Assembly: GCF_022829545.1 (NCBI RefSeq) | Contig: NZ_JAKSYM010000321.1 | Coordinates: 124,001 to 188,000 of the forward strand | Length of the DNA stretch: 64,000 nt | DNA from: Methylobacterium sp. J-030 | GTDB lineage: Bacteria; Pseudomonadota; Alphaproteobacteria; Rhizobiales; Beijerinckiaceae | Reading direction: 5' to 3' | In this document: positions 1 through 8,532 of the stretch, one piece after another | Layout: every line of letters starts with the position of its first letter | Numbering within the stretch: the stretch's first letter is position 1 | Notes under the pieces: model-generated | Databases searched by the model: none | Told to the model about the DNA's origin: nothing | Seen by the model: the letters and a program-made list of their open reading frames with translations, nothing else | Made by a program: the position numbers and the translations under genes

Positions 1-129
1 TTCGCGGCGCCAGAGGCCAGCGGGCGCGGCGTGATCGCCCTGGACGGGAAGATGCTCGAGCGCCTCCACGTCGAGGCGGCCCGGCGGACGCTGGCGCTCG
101 CCGAGGCGATCGAACGGCTCGGCGCGTGA
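1..129 (+). CDS. C-terminal fragment of a CitE/HpcH-family lyase (partial)
   Basis: The first 42 codons are the tail of a gene that begins before the window. The residues GRGVIALDGKM followed by an Ala/Leu-rich helix match the C-terminal end of the HpcH/HpaI aldolase and citrate lyase beta-subunit family (CitE, malyl-CoA lyase and relatives), where a conserved G-x-D-G-K-M stretch precedes the last helix. Members cleave or form CoA thioesters such as malyl-CoA or citramalyl-CoA. The active site is outside the window, so the substrate cannot be stated. The stop overlaps the GTG start of dut (GTGA), so the two are probably translated from one message. Confidence 0.7.
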   Translation, partial: FAAPEASGRGVIALDGKMLERLHVEAARRTLALAEAIERLGA

Positions 130-596
130 GCGATCTGCCGGACGTCGGCCTGCACCTCCTCGACCCGCGGCTGCCGGGCTGGGGGTTTCCGCGCTGGGGC
201 TCGGCCTCGGCCGCAGGCCTCGATCTGCACGCCTGCCTGGAGGGCCCGATGGACCTGCCGCCCCAGGGCGCGCCGTCCCTGATCCCGGCCGGGTTCATGG
301 TGCTGATCCGGGATCCCGCATGGTGTGGGCTGATCTTCCCGCGATCCGGCCGCGGCCACCGGGAGGGGCTGGTGCTGGGCAACGGCACGGGGGTCATCGA
401 CGCGGATTACCAGGGGCCGCTGATGGTCTCCGCCTGGAACCGCGACGCCGTCGCCTCGATCCGGATCGTGCCCGGCGAGCGCATCGCCCAGCTGGTCTTC
501 ACCCGCATCGCTAGGCCGGTCCTGACCGTGCTGGAGGGCGAGGCCGTCCCGGAATCGGCCCGGGGCGCGGGCGGTTTCGGGTCGAGCGGACGCTGA
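126..596 (+). CDS. dut: dUTP diphosphatase (dUTPase)
   Basis: Hydrolyses dUTP to dUMP and pyrophosphate, which keeps uracil out of DNA and supplies dTMP synthesis. The five trimeric dUTPase motifs are in order: AGLDLHA (motif 1), PRSG (motif 2), GVIDADYxG with the catalytic Asp (motif 3), GERIAQL (motif 4) and the Gly-rich C-terminal GGFGSSGR (motif 5) that closes over the nucleotide. The 156 residues are close to the usual 150. Start is GTG overlapping the upstream lyase stop by 3 bases, so translation is probably coupled. Confidence 0.95.
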   Translation: MSDLPDVGLHLLDPRLPGWGFPRWGSASAAGLDLHACLEGPMDLPPQGAPSLIPAGFMVLIRDPAWCGLIFPRSGRGHREGLVLGNGTGVIDADYQGPLMVSAWNRDAVASIRIVPGERIAQLVFTRIARPVLTVLEGEAVPESARGAGGFGSSGR

Positions 597-1207
597 TCCG
601 CCGTCCAAGCGCACCGGACGCGGCGGCGCTGCCAGCCCCGCACGCGCGGACCCGCATCTGCACGGATCTGTCCGTCCTGCCGTGATCCGAGACCGGACGG
701 CGATGACCTGACACAGGGCGCGATGTCGGAACGATGACCACCCCGCACAACGCGTCGCACATTTTGTGTTAGATAAGTAATCACTGCAACAAGATGGCAG
801 ATTTTGGTCTATTAGACGATTATTCCAATTTAATAATTCGAACTTATACAATCTTTGTACCGGATTTGTATCAAATCAAAGTCTTTTACGTTGGCTTGAC
901 CAATTTTCCTGATACGCGGCCATCGGGAGGGAGCGGTCTCGCCATCCCATCTCAACGCCCAGCAACCGGTTTTGTTAGAGGCGCTGAAACCGTTCCCGAT
1001 CGCGTTACATCACGGTACACGACACAAGTCAGAACGCTTCGGGTCGGCTGGAATCATCCGAGCAATCCGCTCCATCGCGATGTCGTAGACCGTGGGGCTT
1101 CGAGCGGAACGGCTCCGAGCCTGTGTTGTAATGCGCTTTCGGCCACCGAAGGATAGCGGCCTGGAACGGAGCCACGTCATGTGGTCCCGGATGCGTCGAA
1201 CGCGCGC
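597..1207. other. intergenic region with a low-GC patch
   Basis: No convincing gene. Roughly 760-960 is much richer in A+T than the surroundings, with runs such as TTTAATAATTCG and TTGTATCAAATC, then composition returns to normal. One frame stays open on the plus strand (about 794-1156), but it has no recognisable domain and no clear ribosome binding site. The region follows dut and lies downstream of the DUF815 gene. It may hold regulatory sequence or decayed foreign DNA. Confidence 0.5.
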
Positions 1208-2083
1208 TCAGTCCAGCGTCTTGCCGAGCTGCCCTGCCAAATCCTGGATGAACTGAAACGCGGTGCGGCCCGAACGGGAGCCGCGGGTGGTGGCCCATTC
1301 GAGGGCTTCCGCCCGCAGCCGCTCCGGCGGCACGGCGAGCCCGTAGCGCTCGGCATAGGCACGGATCATCGCCAGATACTCGTCCTGGCTGCACTTGTGG
1401 AAGCCGAGCCACAAGCCGAACCGGTCCGAGAGCGAGACCTTTTCCTCGACCGCCTCGCCGGGGTTGATCGCGGTCGAGCGCTCGTTCTCCACCATGTCGC
1501 GGGCGAGCAGATGGCGGCGGTTCGAGGTCGCGTAGAACAGCACGTTCCCAGGCCGGCCCTCGATGCCGCCGTCGAGCGCCGTCTTGAGCGACTTGTACGA
1601 GGTGTCGTCGGCATCGAACGAGAGGTCGTCGCAGTAGACGAGCCAGCGGTGCGGGTCCGGGCGCAGCAGGGCCATCAGGTCGGGCAGGGCCTCGATATCC
1701 TCGCGGTGGATCTCCACGAGCTTCATCGGCCGCGATCCGGCAGGCCGGCGGGCGTTGATCTCGGCATGGGCCGCCTTCACCAGGGAGGACTTGCCCATGC
1801 CGCGGGCGCCCCACAACAGGGCGTTGTTGGCCGGCAGGCCACGGGCAAAGCGCTCGGTGTTCTCCATCAGGGTGTCGCGCGCCCGGTCGATCCCGGTGAG
1901 CAGCCCCATCTCGACACGAGCGACCTGCGGCACCGGGGTAAGCCGGCGCTCGGGCCCCCACAGGAAGGCGTCGGCGGCGTCCGGATCGAAGGCCGGCGGG
2001 GTCGGGGGCGTGGCCCGCTCCAGCGCGGTGGCGATGCGCTCCAGCAGCGGCATCAGGGTCTCGAGGGTGGGGGCGCTGGTCAT
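1208..2083 (-). CDS. DUF815-family AAA-type ATPase
   Basis: A 291-residue P-loop ATPase. Walker A is GARGMGKSS (around residue 95) and Walker B is LVYCDDLSF (around residue 147), followed by YATSNRRHL, a sensor-like segment seen in DUF815 proteins. No membrane segment or signal peptide is visible, so it should be cytoplasmic. Its biochemical role is not known. In many alphaproteobacteria a DUF815 ATPase sits near yajC or the surE-pcm-peptidase genes; here it is on the opposite strand just before serS. Start is ATG at 2083. Confidence 0.85.
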   Translation of the reverse strand: MTSAPTLETLMPLLERIATALERATPPTPPAFDPDAADAFLWGPERRLTPVPQVARVEMGLLTGIDRARDTLMENTERFARGLPANNALLWGARGMGKSSLVKAAHAEINARRPAGSRPMKLVEIHREDIEALPDLMALLRPDPHRWLVYCDDLSFDADDTSYKSLKTALDGGIEGRPGNVLFYATSNRRHLLARDMVENERSTAINPGEAVEEKVSLSDRFGLWLGFHKCSQDEYLAMIRAYAERYGLAVPPERLRAEALEWATTRGSRSGRTAFQFIQDLAGQLGKTLD

Positions 2084-2243
2084 CGGATCGGGGGGTTCGG
2101 GGCGGGCAGGGGGCCGGTTCTACGGGGAAGACGAGCGGAAAGCACCCGCTTCCGATTGCATGACGCGACTCTCCGAACAGGCGCACGGATCGGGCGTTGG
2201 ATCCTTCAGCGGGTGAAGGCATGCGTTCCGCTGGGGGGCTCGA

Positions 2244-2687
2244 ATGGACGCAGGACCGACGATCCGGATCACCCAGGTCGACGCTTTCGTCTTCACCGTT
2301 GATTTCGGCGCCGCCCTGCCGGCGCTGGTTACCGACGAGGCGCCGCCGATCGGCGGCGGAGCCGGGCCGTTCCCCGAGCAGATCCTGATCGCCGGCGTCG
2401 CGAACTGCCTCTGCGCCAGCCTGGTCTTCGCGCTCGGTAAGTTCCGGCAGGACGCGCGGGGCGTCGCCGCCGAGGCGCAATGCCGGGTGGAGCGCAACGC
2501 CGAGGGGCGGCTGCGCATCACGGGCATCGAGGTCCGGATCGGCTTGGGCGCCGCCGCCGTCGAGATGCCGCGGATCGACCGGGTGCTGGAGCAGTTCGAG
2601 CGGTTCTGCACCGTCTCGGAGAGCGTGAAGGCCGGGATCCCGGTCTTCGTCTCGGTGACGGATCGCGACGGAACCCAACTGACATGA
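2244..2687 (+). CDS. OsmC/Ohr-family protein
   Basis: The 147-residue protein has both redox cysteines of the OsmC/Ohr fold: one in AGVANCLCASL (about residue 54) and one in CTVSESVKAGIPV (about residue 124). Family members reduce organic hydroperoxides with thiol reductants, or are distant relatives of unknown substrate. The sequence resembles the YhfA/OsmC-like branch more than classical Ohr. It stands alone between a divergent ATPase gene and an NTF2-like gene. ATG start at 2244. Confidence 0.85.
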   Translation: MDAGPTIRITQVDAFVFTVDFGAALPALVTDEAPPIGGGAGPFPEQILIAGVANCLCASLVFALGKFRQDARGVAAEAQCRVERNAEGRLRITGIEVRIGLGAAAVEMPRIDRVLEQFERFCTVSESVKAGIPVFVSVTDRDGTQLT

Positions 2688-2752
2688 GCTCACCCGCGGA
2701 AAGATCCGCCGCCCGGCGCATTCTCGCAACGCGAACCGGTGGAGGAGACGCC

Positions 2753-3118
2753 ATGCCGGATGAGACCCGTGAGACCGCCGAGGCACCCGAAGCGCTGGCC
2801 GCCCTCTTCAACCGGCGCGCCAATGCGGGCGACGTCGAGGGGCTCGTTGCCCTGTACGAGCCCGGCGCCGTGCTGGCGGCCGGCCGCGTGGTGGCGACCG
2901 GCCATTCCGAGATCCGCAGCTTCTACACAGACCTGCTGGCGCGCAGATCCGACTTCCCGGCACCTGAGACCCTGCCGCCCCTGCGCACCGGAGCGTTGGC
3001 CATGACCTTCGCCCGTCTGCCCAACGGTGCCTTCTCGGTGGAGGTCGCCCGTGAGCAGCCGGACGGGACGTGGCTCTGGGTGATCGACCAGCTCAAGCTC
3101 GCACCGCCGAAGGCCTGA
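2753..3118 (+). CDS. SnoaL/NTF2-like (DUF4440-type) protein
   Basis: A 121-residue protein with the look of the NTF2-like fold: an N-terminal helix ([21 protein letters not shown]), then PGAVLAAGR and a C-terminal beta-sheet ending in [11 protein letters not shown]. This family includes small ketosteroid-isomerase-like enzymes and many proteins of unknown function; no catalytic residues can be assigned. The ATG at 2753 is chosen because GGAGGAG lies at a good distance upstream, although the frame is open further back. The gap to OsmC is 65 bases, so the two may be co-transcribed. Confidence 0.75.
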   Translation: MPDETRETAEAPEALAALFNRRANAGDVEGLVALYEPGAVLAAGRVVATGHSEIRSFYTDLLARRSDFPAPETLPPLRTGALAMTFARLPNGAFSVEVAREQPDGTWLWVIDQLKLAPPKA

Positions 3119-3200
3119 CCGGCGCGCTTGTCCCACCGGGCGCGATGCGGCAAAGCGGGGCCCGCGCGCCGACGCCGCGCGAAAGACCCGAGCCGACTCG

Positions 3201-4664
3201 ATGCACGACATCCGCGCCATCCGGGACAACCCGGACGCCTTCGACCGCGATCTCCAGCGCCGGGGCCTCGCGCCGCTCTCGGCCGCGCTGATCGCCCTCG
3301 ACGAGGCGCGAAAGGCGTCGGTTTCGGCCGCGCAGGCCAATCAGGAGCGGCGCAACGCGCTGGCCAAGGAGATCGGCGGCGCCAAGAAGGCCAAGGACGA
3401 GGACCGCGCCGCCGCCCTGATGGCGGAGGTCGCACAGCTGAAGGCGGCCGAGCCGGAGCTGAAGGCCGCGCAGGATCGGGCCGACACGGCGCTAACGGAA
3501 AAACTTGCCGCGATCCCGAACCGGCCGAAGGCCGACGTGCCGGAGGGCGCCGACGAGCACGGCAACGTCCTCTACCGCGGCCACGCCGCCACCCGTGAGC
3601 GGCTGACCGAGGGGAAGGAGCACTTTGAACTCGGCGAGGCCGCCGGCCTGATGGATTTCGAGGCCGCGGCCAAGATGTCGGGCTCGCGCTTCGTGGTGCT
3701 GAAGGGTCAGCTCGCCCGGCTTGAGCGGGCACTCGGCCAGTTCATGGTCGACCTGCACACGCAGGAGCATGGGTATCTGGAGGTAGCACCCCCGATCCTC
3801 GTTCGCGATGAAGCGATGTTTGGAACGGCACAACTACCAAAATTTCGTGACGATCAGTTCGCCGTCATGAGAAATCTTGACGAGGAGGAAGAGGAACTAT
3901 TCTACCAGCATCTTTTTGATAAAGAACGGGAGATTGACGCGGCGGGAGGAGCACCACTTTCTCGTCAAACTGACGATGAATTTCTCGGTCATCCTGTTAG
4001 CGAACCAACGGTTGAAGGATACGTTGTTCGCGAGCAAATTCGGCGGAAATTGACGGGCGCTTGGCTCATCCCCACCGCCGAGGTGCCGCTCACCAACCTC
4101 GTCCGCGAATCGATCCTCCGCGAGGAAGAACTCCCCCTGCGCTTCACCGCGCTCACCCCGTGTTTCCGGGCCGAGGCCGGGGCGGCGGGGCGGGACACCC
4201 GCGGCATGCTGCGCCAGCACCAGTTCAACAAGGTCGAGCTGGTCTCGATCACGACGCCCGAAGAATCCGCCAACGAGCACGAGCGGATGCTCACCTGCGC
4301 GGAAGCGGTCCTCAAAAAACTGGATCTGCCCTACCGGGTGATGACGCTGTGCACCGGCGACATGGGCTTCGCGAGCCAAAAAACCTACGACATCGAAGTC
4401 TGGGTGCCGGGCCAGCGCACCCACCGCGAGATCTCGTCCTGCTCGGTCTGCGGCGAGTTCCAGGCCCGGCGGATGAACGCCCGCTACCGGGGCAAGGACG
4501 GCAAGCCCGCCTATGTCCACACCCTCAACGGCTCGGGCGTCGCGGTCGGCCGCGCGCTCATCGCCGTGATGGAAAATTACCAGAACCCGGACGGGAGCAT
4601 CACGATCCCGTCGGTGCTCCACCCCTACATGGGCGAGCTCAACCGGATCGAAGGGGCCCGCTGA
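3201..4664 (+). CDS. serS: seryl-tRNA synthetase with an extra internal segment
   Basis: Charges tRNA-Ser with serine; class II synthetase, cytoplasmic homodimer. The N-terminal tRNA-binding coiled coil covers about residues 30-100. Class II motif 2 is [14 protein letters not shown] and motif 3 is [15 protein letters not shown] near the end. At 487 residues it is about 60 longer than usual. The excess lies between FRDDQFAV (about residue 222) and [12 protein letters not shown] (residue 288), where E. coli SerRS has only about 15 residues. The surrounding DNA is much lower in GC. Both flanks are in frame and all catalytic motifs remain, so the enzyme is expected to be active. The stop overlaps the surE start. 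Confidence 0.95.
   Translation: MHDIRAIRDNPDAFDRDLQRRGLAPLSAALIALDEARKASVSAAQANQERRNALAKEIGGAKKAKDEDRAAALMAEVAQLKAAEPELKAAQDRADTALTEKLAAIPNRPKADVPEGADEHGNVLYRGHAATRERLTEGKEHFELGEAAGLMDFEAAAKMSGSRFVVLKGQLARLERALGQFMVDLHTQEHGYLEVAPPILVRDEAMFGTAQLPKFRDDQFAVMRNLDEEEEELFYQHLFDKEREIDAAGGAPLSRQTDDEFLGHPVSEPTVEGYVVREQIRRKLTGAWLIPTAEVPLTNLVRESILREEELPLRFTALTPCFRAEAGAAGRDTRGMLRQHQFNKVELVSITTPEESANEHERMLTCAEAVLKKLDLPYRVMTLCTGDMGFASQKTYDIEVWVPGQRTHREISSCSVCGEFQARRMNARYRGKDGKPAYVHTLNGSGVAVGRALIAVMENYQNPDGSITIPSVLHPYMGELNRIEGAR
3801..4060 (+). other. low-GC tract and in-frame insert within serS
   Basis: Positions 3841-4020 hold 85 G or C in 180 bases (47%), against about 65% in the line just after (4081-4140). 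The extra residues, about 224-286 of SerRS, are acidic and polar (LDEEEEELF near the start). The low-GC tract begins before the insert, inside the conserved coding part for [13 protein letters not shown], where A/T-ending codons are used. That pattern fits replacement of a piece of serS by foreign DNA carrying the insert. No inverted repeats, intein splice residues or target duplication were recognised. Confidence 0.7.
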
Positions 4665-5428
4665 TGCGCATCCTGGTCACCAACGACGACGGCATCCACG
4701 CGCCGGGGCTCAGTACCCTGGAGGAGATCGCGCGTGCCTTGTCGGACGACGTCTGGGTGGTGGCGCCGGAGAGCGACCAGTCCGGCGTGTCGCACTCGCT
4801 CTCGCTCAACGATCCGCTGCGGCTGCGGCAGGTCTCGGAGCAGCGCTTCGCCGTGAAGGGCACGCCGTCGGACTGCGTGATCCTCGGCGTGCGCCACATC
4901 CTCGCCGATCACGGGCCCGATCTCGTCCTGTCGGGGGTGAACCGTGGCCAGAACGTCGCCGAGGACGTGACCTATTCGGGCACGATCGCGGCCGCCATGG
5001 AAGGGACGATCCTGGGCATCCGCTCGATCGCCCTGAGCCAGGCCTACGGGGCGGGCGGGCGCGGGGCGCTCAAGTGGGACTGCGCGCGGACCCATGGGGC
5101 AACGTTGATCAAAAAAATCCTGGAGACCGGAATAGAGCCCGGCATCCTGATCAACGTGAATTTCCCGGATTGCGAGCCGGCCGACGTGCAGGGCGTCGCG
5201 GTGGCGGCCCAGGGCTTTCGCAATCAGGCGCTGCTGTCGATCGATGCGCGGGTCGACGGGCGCGGCAACCCGTATTTCTGGCTGGCCTTCGCCAAGGCCC
5301 GGTTCGAGCCGGGCCACGGCTCGGATCTCAAGGCCATCGCCGAAAAGCGGATCGCGGTGACGCCGCTGCGCCTCGACCTCACCGACGAGCCGACCCTGAC
5401 GCGCTTCGCGCAGGCGTTCGACGCGTGA
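4664..5428 (+). CDS. surE: 5'-nucleotidase SurE
   Basis: Metal-dependent 5'/3'-nucleoside monophosphatase that can also act on polyphosphate; linked to survival under stress. The N-terminus [15 protein letters not shown] holds the paired Asp metal ligands (D8, D9). Further SurE signatures are PESDQSGVSHS, GTPSDCV and SGVNRGQN. The protein has 254 residues, the normal length. The ATG overlaps the serS stop (TGATG), and the stop overlaps the GTG of pcm, so serS-surE-pcm looks like a translationally coupled operon. Confidence 0.95.
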   Translation: MRILVTNDDGIHAPGLSTLEEIARALSDDVWVVAPESDQSGVSHSLSLNDPLRLRQVSEQRFAVKGTPSDCVILGVRHILADHGPDLVLSGVNRGQNVAEDVTYSGTIAAAMEGTILGIRSIALSQAYGAGGRGALKWDCARTHGATLIKKILETGIEPGILINVNFPDCEPADVQGVAVAAQGFRNQALLSIDARVDGRGNPYFWLAFAKARFEPGHGSDLKAIAEKRIAVTPLRLDLTDEPTLTRFAQAFDA

Positions 5429-6072
5429 TCGATCTGGGCAGCCTGGAGGCGGCTGCCGGGAACGCGGCCTTCGTGATGGCGCTCCGGGGCCGGGGCTTGC
5501 GGGACACCGGCGTGCTCCGGGCGATGGAGCAGGTGCCGCGGGAGGCGTTCGCGCCGCCGCGGTACCGGGAGCATGCGCGGCGGGACATCGCCCTGCCGCT
5601 GCCCTGCGGCGCCTCCATGACGGCGCCCTCCACGGTGGCGCTGATGCTGGCGCTGCTGCGCGTCGAGCCCGGCCAGCGCGTGCTCGAGATCGGCACCGGC
5701 TCGGGATACGTCACGGCGCTGCTCGCCCGGCTCGGGGCGAGCGCGGTGCTGAGCCTCGAACGCTCTGTGACGCTCGCCGTCGAGGCGACGCGGCGGCTCG
5801 CGGCGCTCCCGGAGGCGCATGTGGTCCGGGCGGACGGGCTGGCGCCGGACCTGCCGGACGGCGGCTTCGACCGGATCCTCGTCCACGGCAGCGTCGAGGC
5901 GATCCCGCCGCACTGGCGCGCGGCGCTCGAACCGGGGGGACGGCTGGTCACAGCTCTCAGCGGCGACGATGTGTGCCGGGCCGCCGTATTGGCCGCGCCG
6001 GAGGCCGAAGCGGAGCCGGGCGCGCCGGTGCGCCTTGCGGCGCTGGTGCCGGGCCTCGCGCGGGTTCTCTGA
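5425..6072 (+). CDS. pcm: protein-L-isoaspartate O-methyltransferase
   Basis: Transfers a methyl group from S-adenosylmethionine to isoaspartyl residues, the first step in repair of aged proteins. The SAM-binding motif I is VLEIGTGSGYVTALLA (about residue 88). The N-terminal part has the family pattern VLRAMEQVPREAF and the YxxxARRDIALPLPCGASMTAP block around the isoaspartyl site. 215 residues, normal length. GTG start, overlapping surE by 4 bases. surE-pcm is one of the most conserved gene pairs in proteobacteria. Confidence 0.93.
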   Translation: MIDLGSLEAAAGNAAFVMALRGRGLRDTGVLRAMEQVPREAFAPPRYREHARRDIALPLPCGASMTAPSTVALMLALLRVEPGQRVLEIGTGSGYVTALLARLGASAVLSLERSVTLAVEATRRLAALPEAHVVRADGLAPDLPDGGFDRILVHGSVEAIPPHWRAALEPGGRLVTALSGDDVCRAAVLAAPEAEAEPGAPVRLAALVPGLARVL

Positions 6073-6073
6073 C

Positions 6074-6952
6074 CTAACCGATCCGCCGCGCCCCCCGCCA
6101 CAGGCGCCACAGCCGCCGCCAGCGGGGCAGCTCGACGGGTGTGTTGAGCGGGTCGTAGGACGCCCGCTCCATGGCGGCGAGGTAGGGCTCCACCAGGGCC
6201 ACCGGCAGGAAGGCCGCGCCGACCGAGGGCGCGATGGTCGAGCGCGCCGCCTCGAACGCCTTGAGGTGCTGCCGGGCGAGGTCGCGCAGGTCGGCGCAGG
6301 CCCGGCGCAGGCCCGGCCCGCCGCGGCCGGTGATGATGTCCTCGCGGGTGACGCCGTAGCGGGCGAGGATGTCGGCCGGCAGATAGACCTGCCCCGAGCG
6401 GGCGTGCCAGGGCAGGGCCCGCAGCAGCCCGGTGATCCCGTAGGCGACCCCGGCATGCCCGGCCGCCCCCGCTCCGCCCGGCTCCGCGCCGTTGCCGATC
6501 ACGAGGCTCGCCAGCCGGAACAGGGCCGAGGCGGTCTCGCCGCAATAGCCCTCCAGGTCGTTCACCCGGGGCATCGGATCCTCATAGAGGTCGAACACCC
6601 GCGCATCGATCAGGTCGACGAAGGGCTGGCGGCCGAGGCGGTTCACCCGGATCGCCTCCTCCAGGGCCGCCGCCACCGGGTTGGCGCGGACATCGCCCCT
6701 CGCCTCGCCCTGGAGTGCGTCGCGCCACCATTGCAGGCGGATCTCGCCGGCCATCGGGTTCGAGGCCGCCTCGCGCACCCGCGCGACGGTCAACGAGAAG
6801 GCGTAGAGCGCGAAGAGGTGCGGGCGGGCGGCGGCCGGAGCGAACAGAGTCGCGTAGTAGCGATCCGGATCGCCGGCCCGCACGAGGCCCTCGCAATGAG
6901 ACTGGGCAAAGGCGAGTCCGGTCTCGCTGCTCTGGCCGTCCACCTCCGGCAT
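6074..6952 (-). CDS. squalene/phytoene synthase-family protein, NDUFAF6-like
   Basis: A 292-residue member of the trans-isoprenyl diphosphate synthase fold. DRYYATLFAP at about residue 30 and LFRLASLVIG and GITGLLRALPWHA later are typical of the branch that includes mitochondrial NDUFAF6, an assembly factor of respiratory complex I, rather than true phytoene synthases. The Asp-rich substrate motifs of real squalene/phytoene synthases (DxxxD) are not clearly present. The ATG overlaps the stop of the Mth938-like gene (ATGA), which is the NDUFAF3 homologue; both act in complex I assembly in mitochondria. A role in complex I biogenesis is therefore inferred. Confidence 0.8.
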   Translation of the reverse strand: MPEVDGQSSETGLAFAQSHCEGLVRAGDPDRYYATLFAPAAARPHLFALYAFSLTVARVREAASNPMAGEIRLQWWRDALQGEARGDVRANPVAAALEEAIRVNRLGRQPFVDLIDARVFDLYEDPMPRVNDLEGYCGETASALFRLASLVIGNGAEPGGAGAAGHAGVAYGITGLLRALPWHARSGQVYLPADILARYGVTREDIITGRGGPGLRRACADLRDLARQHLKAFEAARSTIAPSVGAAFLPVALVEPYLAAMERASYDPLNTPVELPRWRRLWRLWRGARRIG

Positions 6953-7350
6953 CAGGCGACCGCGATCAGGGCGGCCGCAACCTTACGGTTCTCGGCCACC
7001 AGGATGTTGTAGGTGCGGGCCGCGGCCCCGGTCTGCATCACGTCGAGACCGACGCCGAAATCCTTCAGCCAGCCCCGCAGCACCGGATCGATCGCCGCGA
7101 TATCGAGACCGGTGCCCACGAGCAGCAGCTCGATCCCCGCCGCCTCGGCCTGGACCGGACGGAGCGCCGTCCGGTCGATCGCCCGGGGCTCCGTCACCTC
7201 CCAGGCGCGCACGCCCGAGGGCAGCATCAGGATCGAGCCGCGATGCGACATCCCGGCGAAGCGGAAGCCGCCGTTGCCGTAGGTGTCGATGATGTGGCGC
7301 CCCGGCACGAAGCCGGATTCGAAGCTCTTCGGACTTGGCTGATCGGCCAT
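6952..7350 (-). CDS. Mth938-like (DUF498) protein, NDUFAF3 homologue
   Basis: A 132-residue protein of the Mth938/DUF498 fold. The core shows the family blocks GFRFAGMSHRGSILMLPSG, LLLVGTG and VGLDVMQTGAAARTYNILVAENR. The human relative NDUFAF3 is a complex I assembly factor. In alphaproteobacteria this gene usually sits next to secDF and the NDUFAF6-like gene, as here. It starts 13 bases from the end of secF and overlaps the next gene. No catalytic residues are known in the family. Confidence 0.88.
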   Translation of the reverse strand: MADQPSPKSFESGFVPGRHIIDTYGNGGFRFAGMSHRGSILMLPSGVRAWEVTEPRAIDRTALRPVQAEAAGIELLLVGTGLDIAAIDPVLRGWLKDFGVGLDVMQTGAAARTYNILVAENRKVAAALIAVA

Positions 7351-7363
7351 CTCTGGAAAAAGA

Positions 7364-8305
7364 CTACTCCGCCGGTTGCGGGACGCCGGACCGCTCCGCC
7401 GCCGCGCGGGCGCCGGAGAGCATCAGCCCCAGATAGATCAACACCGGCGTCGAGATGAAGATCGCCGAGTAGGTGCAGATCAGGACGCCGCAGAGCATCA
7501 CGGTGGCGAAGCCCTTGATCGCCTCGCCGCCGAACAGCACCAGCGCCAGCAGCGACAGGCCGGACGAGATCGAGGTCATCACCGTCCGCGACATGGTCGA
7601 GTTGATCGACAGGTTGAGAAGGTCGACGGTGGGGATGGTCTTGTAGCGGCGCATCAGCTCGCGGGTGCGGTCGAACACCACGACCGTCTCGTTGAGCGAG
7701 TAGCCGACGATGGTGAGGATCGCCGCGATCGAGGTCATGTTGAACTCGATCCGGCTGATGATGAACACGCCGACGGTGAGCACGATGTCGTGGAGCGTGC
7801 CCACGATGGCGCCGAGCGCCAGCTCCCGCTCGAACCGGAACCAGAGGTAGAGCAGCACGGCGACGACCGAGAGCACGACGCCGAGCGTGCCGGACTGGAC
7901 CAGCTCGCCCGAGACGCGGGGGCCGACGGTCTCGGTGCGGCGGAAATCGTAATCCTGATCGAAGGCGGCGTGGGCCTTGTTCATGACCGCGGTCTGACCC
8001 TGCTCGCCGGGCTGGAGCGGCAGGCGGACCAGCACGGTGCCCTGGTTGCCGAGTTCCTGCACCTCCGGCTCGCCGTAGCCGAAGCCGGCGGCCGTATGGC
8101 GGATCGCCGCGACATCCGCGGTGCCGGACTTCGCCTGCAGCTCGACCAGGGTGCCGCCCTTGAAGTCGATGCCGTAATTCAGCCCGACGGTCAGGAACAG
8201 CACCACCGTGGCGAGCGAGAGCAGCGCCGAGAGTGGGAAGGTGAAGCGCCGGAATCGCATGAAGTCGAAATGCGATTCATCGGGCCAGAGGCGGAGCAGG
8301 CGCAT
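7364..8305 (-). CDS. secF: protein translocase subunit SecF
   Basis: Inner-membrane partner of SecD; uses the proton motive force to help proteins leave the Sec channel on the periplasmic side. The family pattern NYGIDFKGGTLVEL follows the first membrane segment (about residue 45). Five more membrane segments lie in the C-terminal half, with the YSLNETVVVFDRTREL block between them. 313 residues, normal. It is separated from secD by 227 bases that hold a palindromic repeat, unusual for this pair, so the repeat may affect relative expression. Confidence 0.96.
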   Translation of the reverse strand: MRLLRLWPDESHFDFMRFRRFTFPLSALLSLATVVLFLTVGLNYGIDFKGGTLVELQAKSGTADVAAIRHTAAGFGYGEPEVQELGNQGTVLVRLPLQPGEQGQTAVMNKAHAAFDQDYDFRRTETVGPRVSGELVQSGTLGVVLSVVAVLLYLWFRFERELALGAIVGTLHDIVLTVGVFIISRIEFNMTSIAAILTIVGYSLNETVVVFDRTRELMRRYKTIPTVDLLNLSINSTMSRTVMTSISSGLSLLALVLFGGEAIKGFATVMLCGVLICTYSAIFISTPVLIYLGLMLSGARAAAERSGVPQPAE

Positions 8306-8361
8306 TGTTTCGGACCTAACGTTTGGGGAGTCACAGCGCCGACCCGCTCATCCCATCCTTA

Positions 8362-8477
8362 CCCTCATCCTGAGGTTCCGGAGCGCAGCGAAGGCCTCGA
8401 AGGAGGCCTCCAGAACTCACGGCGCCGGCTGGAGGGCTCCTTCGAGGCCCGCTGGCGCGGGCACCTCAGGATGAGGG
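8362..8477 (+). repeat. dispersed palindromic repeat, copy A (secD-secF gap)
   Basis: An imperfect palindrome of about 116 bases bounded by CCCTCATCCTGAGG and CCTCAGGATGAGGG. The left inner arm is of the GGAGCGCAGCGAAGGCCTCG type (arm 1); the right arm reads GGCCCGCTGGCGCGGGCACC (arm 2). Both contain the CTCGAAGGAGG / CTCCTTCGAG core. Related copies occur five more times in the window. It fills the gap between secD and secF, both read leftwards. Confidence 0.9.
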
Positions 8478-8532
8478 CGTGGTTTGCAGCGGCCTTTGCC
8501 GGCGGTGATCGATCTCCCGAAAATGAACGCGT

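Noticed and set aside
1029..2786. Long minus-strand open frame covering the DUF815 gene and OsmC
   Set aside because: It overlaps two recognised genes in other frames and has no domain of its own.
3801..4060. Intein or intron in serS
   Set aside because: The extra segment is only about 60 residues, has no splice-site residues (Cys/Ser at the start, His-Asn at the end), and the frame is open throughout.
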